Positions 1 to 9,024 of a stretch of DNA of 64,000 nt are shown here, in pieces. The notes under the pieces were generated by a model, which ran no database searches, was not told where the DNA came from, and saw only the letters and a program-made list of their open reading frames with translations. Numbering within the stretch: position 1 is the stretch's first letter; each line of letters opens with the position of its first letter. Source of the DNA: DATBQN01 sp963799925 (GTDB lineage Bacteria; Acidobacteriota; Thermoanaerobaculia; Multivoradales; UBA5704); NCBI GenBank assembly GCA_963799925.1, contig CAWCYZ010000001.1:558001-622000 (forward strand), in the 5' to 3' direction. The translations under genes and the position numbers were made by a program.

Positions 1-720
1 TGGTACGGCTTCCCGCGCGACCCCGTTCGCCGTCACCTTCGTGCCGCGCGGGGACCTGGAGGCGCTGGAGGCGGCGCTGGCGACGGACGTCGCGGCGCTG
101 ATCGTCGAGCCGATCCAGGGGCTGGCCGGCGCCGTCGACCTCGGGGCGCGACTACCTCGCGGCGGCGCGCGAGCTCACCCGCGAGGCCGGCGCCCTGCTC
201 GATCTTCGACGAGGTGCAGTGCGGCATGGGGCGCACCGGCCACCCGTTCGCCGCGCAGGCCTACGGCGTCACGCCGGACCTGCTGACCACCGCCAAGGGG
301 CTCGCCGGCGGCTTCCCGGCCGGCGCGCTGCTGGCGAGCGACGCGGTGGCGGCGGGGCTGGGCGCAAGGGGGACCTGGGGAGCACCTTCGGCGGCGGGCC
401 GCTCGCCTGCGCGCTGATCGAGGCGGTGATCGAGACGATCGAGTCCGAGCGGGCTGCTGGCGCGGGTGCGGGCGCTGTCCGCGCCTGATCCGCGACGACC
501 TGCCGGGTGGGGCCGGTCGACGCGATCCAGGGGAAGGGCTTCCTGCTCGGCCTGCGCACCTCGCGGCCGGCGCGGGAGATCGTCGACGAGCTGCTGGCGA
601 AGGGGATCCTCGCCGGCACCAGCGGCGATCCCGCGGATCGTCCGCCTGCTGCCGCCGCTGGTCCTCGAGGAGGCGCACGTCGAGGCGCTGGCCGCGGCCC
701 TGGCGGAGATCCGCGCCGTG
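1..720 (+). CDS. argD: Acetylornithine aminotransferase, 5' truncated and frameshifted
   Basis: PLP-dependent class III aminotransferase of arginine synthesis, converting N-acetylglutamate semialdehyde to N-acetylornithine. The gene enters the window already running. Pieced together across frames it shows IVEPIQG, the IFDEVQCGMGRTG cofactor motif, TTAKGLAGGFPAGA with the Schiff-base lysine, GSTFGGGPLACA and a C-terminal GFLLGLRT...RLLPPLVL block, all in family order. At least five single-base shifts interrupt it (around 150, 208, 365, 455, 480, 510); each restores conserved residues in another frame with no internal stops, so I read them as sequence errors. It is first in a run argD-carbamoyltransferase-argB-deacylase-argH. 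Succinylornithine aminotransferase is the main alternative; the junction with the next gene near 718 is approximate. Confidence 0.85.
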
Positions 721-1744
721 AAGCGGATTCCTCTCGCCTCGCCGAGCTCGCGCCCGGGGAGATCGCGGAGCTGCTCGACCTGCGCGCGCCGGCTGGAGCG
801 GCGGCCGGAGCCGCGAGGCGCTCGAAGGGCAAGAGTCCTCGGCGCTCCTCTTCTTCAACCCGTCGCTGCGCACCCTCGCCTCCTTCCAGGCGGGGATGGC
901 GCGGCTCGGCGGCAGCTCGTTCGTGATCTCGCCGGGGCAGGGGACCTGGCTGCTCGAGACCCGCGACGGCGTGGTGATGGACGGCGCCGCCGCCGAGCAC
1001 GTGCGCGAGGCGATCCCGGTGCTGGCGGGCTATGTCGACGCCCTCGGCATCCGCTCCTTCGCGGGCGGCACCGACCTCGCGGCCGACCTCGCCGACTCCG
1101 ACCTTCCGCGCCATGGCGGCCGTCGCCGTGCGCCGGTCGTGCCGCTGATCAACCTCGAGTCGGCGATCGATCACCCCTGCCAGGCGCTGGCCGACTGGAA
1201 GACGCTGGACGATCTCGGCGTCCCGGCGCGCGGCGGCAAGTTCGTCCTCTCCTGGGCCTGGCACCCGAAGCCGCTGCCGCTCGCGGTGCCGGCGGCGGCC
1301 GTCCACATGGCGGCGCTGCGCGGGATGGACGTCACCGTGCTGCGGCCCGACGGGTTCGCGCTGCCGGAGCCGGTGATGGCGCGGGCGCGGGCGGCGGCCG
1401 AGCTCTCCGGCGGCTCGCTCCGCGAGACCGCCGACCGCGGCGAGGCGCTCGCCGGCGCGCAGGTGCTCTACGCCAAGTCGTGGACCGTCGCCGCTCCACT
1501 ACGGCGACCCCGCGGCCGAGGCGGAGCGTCCGCGCCGGCCTCCGCGACTGGTGCGTCGGACGACGAGCTGGTTCGCGGACCGCCGCGCCGGACTGCCGGT
1601 TCATGCACTGCCTGCCGGTGCGGCGCAACGTGGTGGTCGAAGGACGCGGTGCTCGACGGGCCGCGCAGCGTCGTGGTCCACGAGGCGCGGCAACCGCATG
1701 TGGGCGCAGATGGCGGTGCTCCACCGTCTGCTGCGAGACGCTGA
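718..1744 (+). CDS. argF': N-acetyl(or succinyl)ornithine carbamoyltransferase, frameshifted
   Basis: Transfers the carbamoyl group to an N-acylated ornithine, giving N-acylcitrulline. Seen: the carbamoyl-phosphate loop FFNPSLRT, then VMDGAAAEHV, NLESAIDHPCQALADW, GKFVLSWAWHPKP and FMHCLPVRRNVVV. From memory of the family, the HPKP block after the second-domain strand and the MDG segment match acetylornithine carbamoyltransferases (Xanthomonas type) and succinyl forms (Bacteroides type) rather than ordinary ornithine carbamoyltransferase. Several single-base shifts (about 730-840, 1105, 1490-1600, 1640, 1690) break the frame, so no single open frame spans it. The following deacylase gene fits an acylcitrulline route. 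Start GTG at 718 is inferred from the junction; the end near 1744 is approximate because of the shifts. Confidence 0.8.
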
Positions 1745-1769
1745 GGAGATCGAACGAAGGAGACTGCAG

Positions 1770-2759
1770 ATGAAAGACGTCGGCCAGCGCACCGCGCGAG
1801 GCGACCGCCCTGCAAGCACGCGGTCCCCTACATCCGGATCTTCAAGGGGAAGACCTTCGTCGTCAAGGCGGGGGGCGGCGCCCTCGAGCGCGAGGCGACC
1901 GCGCGCGCCCTGGTCGAGCAGATCGAGGTGCTCCACCAGGTGGGCATCCGCGTCGTGCTGGTGCACGGCGGCGGCACCCAGTCGACCGGCCTCGCCCGCG
2001 CGCTCGGCGCCGAGGCCCGCTTCGTCGAGGGGCGGCGGGTGACCGACGCCACGGCGCTCGAGGTGGCGGCGATGGTGCTTAACGGCGCCGTCAACACCCG
2101 CCTGCTCGCCGCTCTGCCGGAGCGTCGGGCTGCCGGCGGTGGGGCTCTCCGGGGTCGACGCCGGCCTGATCCAGCGCCCGCCGGCCGCCCGCCGGTCGCG
2201 GGTCGGCGGCGGAGCTGGTCGACTACGGCTTCGTGGGCGACGTCGCCGCGGTCGATCCGCGGGTGCTGACCGACCTGATGGACGCCGGCTACGTGCCGGT
2301 GGTCAGCCCGCTCTCGGCCGCCGACGACGGCACGCTGCTCAACATCAACGCCGACACCATCGCCGCGGCCCTGGCGGTGGCGCTCGGCGCCGAGAAGCTC
2401 CTCTTCCTGACCGGCGCGCGCCGGCATCCTCGAGCGGCCGGACGATCCCGGCTCGCTGGTCTCCTACACCGACCTCGCCGGCCTCGCGCCGCCTGCAAGG
2501 ACGGCGGCGGCCTGGTGCGCCGGCATGCTCCCCAAGACCTCGGCCATCGAGGCGGCGATCCGGGCGGGCGTGCGGCGGGTGCACATCCTCTCGCACGATC
2601 TGCCGGACGGCCTGCTGGCCGAGGTGTTCACCAACGAGGGGGTGGGGACGCTGGTGGTCGACGGACGTGCGGCGTGCTCGAGCCCCGGCCGAGGCCGCGG
2701 CCGGGCAGCCGGCGACGCCGCTGCCGGTCCTGGCGCTGGCCGCGGTGGGAGCGCGCTGA
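1770..2759 (+). CDS. argB: Acetylglutamate kinase, frameshifted
   Basis: Amino-acid kinase family enzyme that phosphorylates N-acetylglutamate, the second step of arginine synthesis. The start is fixed by AAGGAGA at 1757-1763, six bases before ATG 1770. Visible across frames: FKGKTFVVKAGGGAL (N-terminal phosphate-binding Gly loop), VLVHGGGTQ, RFVEGRRVTD, VVSPLSAADDGTLLNINAD and GMLPKTSAIEAAIRAGVRRVHI near the C-terminus. The length, about 325 residues, is somewhat long for the family (usually 260-300). Shifts occur near 1805, 2130-2215, 2425-2515 and 2670. The stop TGA (2757-2759) overlaps the ATG of the next gene by one base, so translation is probably coupled. Confidence 0.88.
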
Positions 2760-3886
2760 TGCTCCCCGAGCGCGAGATCCTGGCCCTCCACCGCGCGATC
2801 ACCGCCATCCCCTCGGTCTCGGGGGAGGAGGGGCCGCGCTGGCCGACCTCCTCGGCGAGCTGCTGCGCGCGCAACGGCGTCGCGGTGACCCGGCTGGGCG
2901 CCTCGGGCGCCAGCCTGCTGGCGACCGTGGGCGAGGGGCCGCTCCTCCTCTTCGACACCCACCTCGACACCGTGCCGCCGGCGCCCGGCTGGACGCGCGA
3001 CCCCTGGGACGTGCAGGCGGTCGACGGCCGCGTCTACGGCCTGGGTGCGAACGACGCCAAGGCCGCGGTCGCCGCGATGACCGCCGCCTTCCTCGCCTTC
3101 CGCGAGGCCGAGCTGCCCTTCACCCTCGCCCTCGCCCTGGTCGAGGGGGAGGAGACGCGGGGGACCGGCACCGAGGCGGTGCTCGCCGAGCTCGCCCGCC
3201 GCGGCACGCCGCCGGCCGCGGCGGTGGTGGGGGAGCCCACCGGGCTCGACGTCGCCGTGGCGCAGAAGGGGCTGCTGGTCCTCGAGCTGGTCGCCCGCGG
3301 CGACGCCTGCCACGCCGCCCACGCGGCGGCGCTCGGCGCCGGCAACGCCGCGCGCCGCCTCGCCCGCGACCTGGTGGCGCTGGAGGCGGTCGATCTCGGG
3401 CCCGCCCATCCGCGCCTCGGCGCCGATCACCCTGGAGCCGACGCAGCTGCGCGCCGGCACGGCGCGCAACGTGGTCCCGGCCGAGGCCACGGCCGTGCTC
3501 GACGTGCGCACCACGCCCGGCGCTCGCACGCCGCGGGAGATCGTCGAGCGGGTCCGCGCGGGCGGTGGCGGGCGAGGTGCGGGTGCTCTCCGACCGCCTG
3601 CGTGCCGCGCGAGACGACGGAGGACTCGCCGCTCGTCGCGGCGGCGCCCGCGCGGCGCGCCCCGAGGCCGCGCCTGTTCGGCTCGCCGACCCTCTCCGAC
3701 CTGGTCTTCATGGCCGGCATCCCGCCGATCAAGTGCGGCCCGGGCGGCACCGCGCGCTCCCACACCGCGGACGAGTTCGTGCTGGAGAGCGAGATCCTGG
3801 ACGGGGCCCGCTTCTACGCCCGGCTGGTGCGCGCCTACGCCGAGCGGCTCGGGGCCCGGAGCGCGGTCGGAGGCCGGTGGCGATGA
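2759..3886 (+). CDS. argE: M20-family deacylase (acetylornithine/acetylcitrulline deacetylase type)
   Basis: Zinc-dependent amidohydrolase of the ArgE/DapE family. It would remove the acyl group late in arginine synthesis; given the acylornithine carbamoyltransferase upstream, the substrate is more likely N-acylcitrulline than N-acetylornithine (inference). Seen: FDTHLDTVPPAPGW (first metal His-x-Asp), GLGANDAKAAVAAM (bridging Asp), LVEGEETRGTGT (catalytic Glu pair), then the dimerisation domain and a terminal IPPIKCGPGGTARSHTADEF with the last metal His. Short frame excursions near 2845-2870, 3420 and 3560-3650 are again single-base shifts. The start overlaps the argB stop as TGATG; the end overlaps the argH start as ATGA. 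Confidence 0.85.
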   Translation: MLPEREILALHRAITAIPSVSGEEGPRWPTSSASCCARNGVAVTRLGASGASLLATVGEGPLLLFDTHLDTVPPAPGWTRDPWDVQAVDGRVYGLGANDAKAAVAAMTAAFLAFREAELPFTLALALVEGEETRGTGTEAVLAELARRGTPPAAAVVGEPTGLDVAVAQKGLLVLELVARGDACHAAHAAALGAGNAARRLARDLVALEAVDLGPAHPRLGADHPGADAAARRHGAQRGPGRGHGRARRAHHARRSHAAGDRRAGPRGRWRARCGCSPTACVPRETTEDSPLVAAAPARRAPRPRLFGSPTLSDLVFMAGIPPIKCGPGGTARSHTADEFVLESEILDGARFYARLVRAYAERLGARSAVGGRWR

Positions 3887-5093
3887 CCCGGCTCTGGGAC
3901 AAGGGCGAGCCGCTCGACGAGCGGGTGCTCCGCTACACCGCGGGCGAGGACCATCGCCTCGACGCCCGCCTCGTCCCCTACGACGTGCGCGCCTCGATCG
4001 CCCACGCCGAGATGCTCGGCGAGGCCGGGCTCCTCGCCGGCGGCCGACCTCGCGGCCATCCGGCGACGGCCTGGCGGCGCTCGCGCCGCGAGCACGCGGC
4101 GGGGGAGTGGCGGATCGAGCTGGCCGACGAGGACGTCCACACCGCGCTCGAGAGCCGGCTGACCGAGCGGATCGGCGAGGCCGGGGCGCGCCTCCATCTC
4201 GGGCGCTCGCGCAACGACCAGGTCCTCGCCGCCCTCCGCCTCTACCTGCGCGACGCGGTCGCGGCGCTCGCCGCCGGCGCGCGCGAGGTCGCCGCGGCGC
4301 TCGACGACCTCGGCGCGGCGCGAGGCGGCGACCGGCGCTCCCCGGCTACACCCACCTCCAGCAGGCGATGCCGAGCTCGGTGCCGCTCTGGGCCGGCGGC
4401 TTCGCGGCCGAGCTGCGCGACGACGCCGAGGGGATCGCCGGCCTGCTCGCGGCGGATCGAGAAGAACCCGCTGGGCTCGGCGGCCGGATACGGCGTGCCG
4501 CTCCTCCCGCTCGACCGCGAGGCGACCCGCGCGGAGCTCGGCTTCGCCGCGGTCCACGAGCCGGTGACCGCCGTCCAGCTCTCGCGCGGCAAGGCGGAGG
4601 CGCAGGTGCTCTTCGAGATCGTCCTGCTGATGCAGGACCTCGGGCGGCTCGCCGCCGACCTCGTCCTCTTCGCCAGCTCGCGAGTTCGGCTTCGTCAGCC
4701 TGCCCGCCGCGATGACCACCGGCTCCTCGATCATGCCGCAGAAGCGCAACCCCGACGTCTTCGAGCTGGTGCGCGGCCGCGCGCGCGACGGCCCAGGGCT
4801 GCCTCGCCGAGGCGCTCGCCATCCCCGCCAAGCTGACCCTCCGGCTACCACCGCGACCTCCAGCTCCTGAAGGCCCCCCTCTTCCGCGGCATCGACCTCG
4901 CCGCCGACGACCCTGGCGATCGTCGCCGCCGCCCTCCCCGGCGTCCGCTTCCACCCCGAGCGCATCCGCCTCGATCCCGAGCCTCCACGCCGCCGAGGAG
5001 GCCTACCGCCTGGTGCTCGACGAGGGCATCCCCTTCCGCGAGGCCTACCGGCGGGTAGCCGCGCGGTACGGAGGCGGCGCTCCGATCCCTTGA
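3883..5093 (+). CDS. argH: Argininosuccinate lyase, frameshifted
   Basis: Last enzyme of arginine synthesis, splitting argininosuccinate into arginine and fumarate. Seen across frames: the N-terminal DVRASIAHAEML, DVHTALESRLTERIG, HLGRSRNDQV (substrate loop), PGYTHLQQAMPS, the fumarase/ASL signature GSSIMPQKRNPDVFE, and a C-terminal EEAYRLVLDEGIPFREAYR. Total length of about 400 residues is on the short side for the family (about 460). Shifts lie near 4050, 4325, 4455, 4685, 4790, 4845, 4910 and 4985. ATG 3883 overlaps the deacylase stop by four bases. argG (argininosuccinate synthase) and argC are not in the window. Confidence 0.87.
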
Positions 5094-5146
5094 CGAGAGC
5101 CTCGGAGCCTCTCCGGGCTGGCGCCGGGCGCGCCGGCCTCCGCCCG

Positions 5147-7013
5147 TCACGCGATCTTCAGCGTCAGCGTCCGGGTGGCCTTGCTCTTCGAGTCCACGGC
5201 CTCGACGGTGAAGGTGAAAGTGCCCTGTCGCGTGGGCGTTCCCGCGAGCTTGCCGGTGCAGGGGTCCAGCCTCAAGCCGTCGGGCTGCGCCCCTACCGGG
5301 ACCACTGACCATTGGACGCTCCCGGTCGCGTTGGTGGCCTGGAGCTGCGCTTCATACAAGACATTTACCTGGCCGTCGATCAGCTTCGGGTCGACGATCG
5401 CGAGCGTGGTCGGCGCTCCGGCCTCGGTGGCCTGGCCCTCGAGCTTGTCGAGGACGCTGTCGAGGAGGCGCTCGGAGAAACCGAAGAGCAGCGCGATGCC
5501 GAGTGTGCCGACGCCCGCGGGATGGGCCCAGTCGGCCTGGAAGATCGGCCCCAGGATTTTCGCGTTCGCCGCCAGGGCGGCGATCATGATCCCGGCCCAG
5601 GCGCCGACCGCTCCGGCCACCGGGCTCAGGAAGAGCGTCGTCCACGACGCGCCATAGTCGGTGGGGACGTCCTTGCGATTGAGCGAGCGGCTGAGACGGC
5701 TGATCAGTCCGCCGGCGGCACCGACGAGGAGCAGGATGGCCTGGTCCGGAAAGATGGCGGTCAGGGCCACGATCGCGGAGAGGCCGCAGACGACCAGCCA
5801 GGAGGCCTTGTTCTGCCAGCTCACCAGGTCGGAGAAGAGGTTGTCCTCGCGGTGGTAGCTCATGGCAAGGGCTTGCGTGAGGAGAGCCCTCAGCCGGGCG
5901 GCGTCGCGGCTGGCGTGCCAGCGCCATACGGATCGAGTCGGCCAGCGCCGTCGAGCAGGCATCGTTTGCGAGGCGCAGCTTCGTCTCGGCGGTCTCGAGC
6001 CTGCGCCTCGACGATCGCCGGGTCCATCAGCGGCACCATCCGGATCTGTGCCTCGTGCACGTAGCCCCAGCCGTTGATCTCCTGTCCACGCGACCAGAAC
6101 AACATGTTCAGGGCTCTGCTCCCGGACTTGTCCTTCGGCCCGTCCAGGAGGTCTCCGGCCTCGCCGAGCAGACCTTCGGCGGCCACCCTGTCGCCGCCGC
6201 CGGCAGGAGCCATCACCGCGAGCTCGGCGCGCACGGCGCGGATCTCGCCGCGCAGGTCACCGCGAGTCTCCATCGCCACCCGCTGCCAGCGCACCGCCAC
6301 CATCGCCAGCCAGTAGGCCAGACAGAGAGCGGCCGCGAAGAGGAGGTCGACGCTCACCGGACGCAGCAGACCGTCGAGCAGCAGCCCGGGGCCGGCGGAC
6401 GCGACGGCGACCGATTGCGGATTCTCCCGGGCGTCGCTCAGGATCGTGACGGTGCCGGAGCCCGCGCGCCAGGCGGATCGGCGCCACACGGGCAGGAGGA
6501 AGATCGCGCCGCTCGGCAGCCGTAGCGGCAGGCCCGGCGTCGCGACGCCGAGCTCACCGCTCACCGTCACGCCGCGGATCGTCAGGAGCCGGCCGGCGTG
6601 GTTGGTGAGGACGATCGCCTGCCGCCGGGCGTTTCCTGCCGCGCTCGGCAGGGGAAGCCAGAGGCGCAAGGGCGAGATAGCCGAGCTCGGGCGCGGCTCC
6701 CGTCCCGGTCAGACGCAAGGAAAGATGCGCCGCGATCTTCTCGTCCGCCGCGCCAGGTGGTATTCGATACGGAGATCGAGATGCGCGCCGGCCCACCGCG
6801 AGAGTGCGAGAATCGGATCTCGCACCGGGCACGGCCGCCGGAGCCGCCGGCATCCACGGCAGCGCCGTCGGCGGCGCCGGAGCGGTTTGCAGCGTGGAGA
6901 GGAACGTCGCGGTGGAGGCTGCCGCCGGGGAGACGGCCGATTGGGCGTGGAGCGGCAGCGCGAGGGCCATGAGGCCGAGCAGGCAGAACGCACAGATCCC
7001 AAACTGCTTTCAT
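5147..7013 (-). CDS. Membrane protein with C-terminal putative Ig domain, frameshifted
   Basis: Not recognised as a named family. Assembled from three frames it begins with a signal-like segment (AFCLLGLMALALPLHAQ), then a Pro/Ala-rich stretch and a secreted beta-type region. A membrane helix (LLFAAALCLAYWLAMVAV) and a charged coiled region follow, then at least three more helices (WLVVCGLSAIVALTAIF, AILLLVGAAGGLISRL, and one near AGAVGAWAGIMIAALAAN). The last 80 residues, from GQVNVLYEAQLQATN to TLTLKIA, carry the GLRLDPCTGKLAGTPT pattern of 'putative Ig' (cadherin-like) domains. Shifts lie near 5900, 6670 and just after the start. It converges on argH with a 53-base gap. Role unknown; an envelope-anchored sensor or scaffold would fit. 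Confidence 0.6.
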
Positions 7014-7205
7014 CGAGCTACTCCGATAAGGATGGGGCTGGCGCCGGGCCGGCTCGGTGAACGATCTCTCCGCAATCTTCTCTCCTCGAGCTTTATGATA
7101 GCAGTGCCGAAAAATCAGATGTGGCGGTGCGGGCACTGCCACGAACGCGGGCGCCGGCGAACCCGCGCCGCCGCCTCGACCGGGTCTCTGGCCCAAGGAG
7201 CACGC

Positions 7206-7628
7206 ATGCCGAACCGCCGGCCGTCTCGCCTTCAGCTCCGCTCGCTCATCGCCCTCGCCCTCGGCTTCCTCGCCTTCGGGCTGGCGGCCCAGGATGCCGC
7301 GCAGGTGTCGCCGCAGACCGTCAAGGTGAAATTCGAGAACGAGCGGGTCCGCGTGCTCGAGGCCACGAGCAACCCGGGCGAGAAGGAGGGGATGCACTCC
7401 CACCCCGCGAACGTCGTCTACGTGATCGAGGGCGGCACGCTCCGCATCACGACGCCGGGCGGCAAGCCGGCCGTCGTGCGCTTCAAGACCGGCGACACCA
7501 TCTGGCGCGAGCCGGTCACCCATGCGGCCGAGAACGTCGGCACGACGCGGTTCCACGTCCTCATCGTCGAGCTCAAGCCCCCCACGCCGCGCTCCGCGAC
7601 GCCGAGCGCAGCGCCTCGCTCCAATTGA
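7206..7628 (+). CDS. Secreted cupin-domain protein
   Basis: 140 residues. Start ATG 7206 follows AAGGAG (7195-7200). An N-terminal signal peptide (LRSLIALALGFLAFGLAAQ) is followed by a single double-stranded beta-helix: EGMHSHPANVVYVIEGG gives the metal-binding His pair, GDTIWREPVTHAAENVG the second motif. Small stand-alone exported cupins of this kind have no fixed substrate, so no reaction is assigned. The 3' end overlaps the convergent radical SAM gene by 56 bases. Transcribed away from the membrane protein gene at 5147-7013, with about 190 bases between the divergent starts. Confidence 0.75.
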   Translation: MPNRRPSRLQLRSLIALALGFLAFGLAAQDAAQVSPQTVKVKFENERVRVLEATSNPGEKEGMHSHPANVVYVIEGGTLRITTPGGKPAVVRFKTGDTIWREPVTHAAENVGTTRFHVLIVELKPPTPRSATPSAAPRSN

Positions 7629-8583
7629 CGATCGGCGCCGCGCCGGCGGTGGTCGCGAGGTCGAAGGCGCGGCGGCAGTGGAGGCGGAACTCCGGATACC
7701 GCTCGGCGAGCCAGCGCGGCGCCAGCTCGCGGAGGGGAGCCGCGTGGAGATTGCCCAGGGCGAGCGAGCGCGGGAAGCCGTGCTCGAGCGGCGCCACGGT
7801 GCCGTCCGCCTCGATCACCAGCGGTCGCACGCGATCGGCGAGGGTGCCGCCGGGGTCGTCCTCGCCGGCGAAGAAGACGCTCGGCTGAGCGGCCATGGCG
7901 CGCCGGCTGGTGAGGTCGAGCTGGACCTGGATGCGGTCGCCCACCGCCTCCTGCAGGCGGCTGGCGAGGAGGAGGGCGTAGGCGCCCTCGACGCCGTCGG
8001 GCGGCGCCTCCGGCAGCTCCTCGGCCGCCCGCCCCACCGCCGCCAGGGGGTGGATCTGGAGCAGGCGCGCCCCCTGCTCGATGGCGAAGGCGCTGACCCA
8101 CTCGAGCTCGTGGAGGTTGTGCTGCGTGAGGGTGAAGAGGAAGCCGAAGGGGATCGCGGCGGCGCGCAGGCCCGGCAGCCGCGACGCCATCGTGGCGAAG
8201 GCCCGCGGGTCGGCGCGCATGCGGTCGTGCGACGAGGGCACCCCGTCGAGGCTGATCGCCAGCAGGTCGACGACGCCGGCCAGAGAGCGCAGCCGGCGCT
8301 CGTCGAGCAGCATGCCGTTGGTGGTGACGGTCGTCACCATGCCGAGGCGCCGGGCGTGCGCCAGCACCTCGCGGAGCGGCCGGTAGAGGAGCGGCTCGCC
8401 GCCGGAGAAGCTCGCCACGGCGTACCCTTCCGCCGCCGCGTCGTCGAGCGCATCCGCGAGGAGCGCGGCGGCGAGCTCGCCGCGCTCCTCCGGACCGGAG
8501 GAGGAGTAGCAATGCAGGCACCGGAGGTTACAGCGCCGCGTGGGATGGATCTGCAGGATCCGCGAGCCTCGGGTGCATGCCAT
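7573..8583 (-). CDS. Radical SAM protein
   Basis: Radical S-adenosylmethionine enzyme of about 336 residues. C18, C22 and C25 of CNLRCLHC bind the 4Fe-4S cluster; SFSGGEPLLYRP is the SAM-binding GGEP motif; TVTTNGMLL and LLAISLDG follow as in the SPASM/MoaA-like branch. The C-terminal part has an LEHGFPRSLALGNLHAAPL segment resembling peptide-modifying members, but only a single Cys is visible after it, so no full SPASM cluster set. GAGGAG sits directly before a first ATG (8589) and six bases before a second (8583); I prefer the second. It follows the 103-residue gene at 8599-8910 after about 15 bases, forming a two-gene operon. Substrate unknown. Confidence 0.85.
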   Translation of the reverse strand: MACTRGSRILQIHPTRRCNLRCLHCYSSSGPEERGELAAALLADALDDAAAEGYAVASFSGGEPLLYRPLREVLAHARRLGMVTTVTTNGMLLDERRLRSLAGVVDLLAISLDGVPSSHDRMRADPRAFATMASRLPGLRAAAIPFGFLFTLTQHNLHELEWVSAFAIEQGARLLQIHPLAAVGRAAEELPEAPPDGVEGAYALLLASRLQEAVGDRIQVQLDLTSRRAMAAQPSVFFAGEDDPGGTLADRVRPLVIEADGTVAPLEHGFPRSLALGNLHAAPLRELAPRWLAERYPEFRLHCRRAFDLATTAGAAPIVNWSEALRSASRSAAWGA

Positions 8584-8598
8584 GGCCATCTCCTCTCT

Positions 8599-8910
8599 CT
8601 AGAGCCGCTCGCCTTCGAGCTTGACGATCGCGATGTCCGGGAACGGGATGCCGTACGGGAAGACGCGGAGGTTCGCCGCCAGCTGCTCGTTGCGGACGAT
8701 GTGGTCGACGAGCTTTCCCGCGTCGCCGGCGGAAACCTGGAACACCGCCGAGACCCGGTCCCACACCGGAGTGCCGCGGTTGATCCAGCGCAGGATCTTG
8801 ATCTCGTCGAGCTGGTCGATCGCCCGATAGATCCCTTCGAGATGCTCGCTCTTGCCGCCCGCTTCGCCGTGCATCCGGCGCAGCGCGTCGGAGCCTCGTT
8901 CATTGGCCAT
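8599..8910 (-). CDS. 103-residue protein paired with radical SAM enzyme
   Basis: Not recognised. GGAGG precedes ATG 8910 by seven bases, so it is a genuine start. The protein is soluble and mixed alpha/beta: a charged N-terminus (residues 1-25), a helical IYRAIDQLDEIKILRWI segment, then VWDRVSAVFQVSAGDAGKLV and a C-terminal NLRVFPYGIPFPDIAIVKLE stretch rich in hydrophobic strands. No Cys is present and no leader/core split is evident. It sits immediately upstream of and co-directional with the radical SAM gene. It could be a substrate, a peptide-binding partner, or an accessory subunit; the sequence alone does not decide. Confidence 0.6.
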   Translation of the reverse strand: MANERGSDALRRMHGEAGGKSEHLEGIYRAIDQLDEIKILRWINRGTPVWDRVSAVFQVSAGDAGKLVDHIVRNEQLAANLRVFPYGIPFPDIAIVKLEGERL

Positions 8911-9024
8911 TTCGTCGCCTCCATTCTCGAGTGAGCCGCGCCGGTGAGGAGCGGCTCGGGTTACGACGGTAGGCGGCGAGATGGAGCGGTTCGTTACGCC
9001 CGGGAGCGACCGCGGCAGGCCGCC

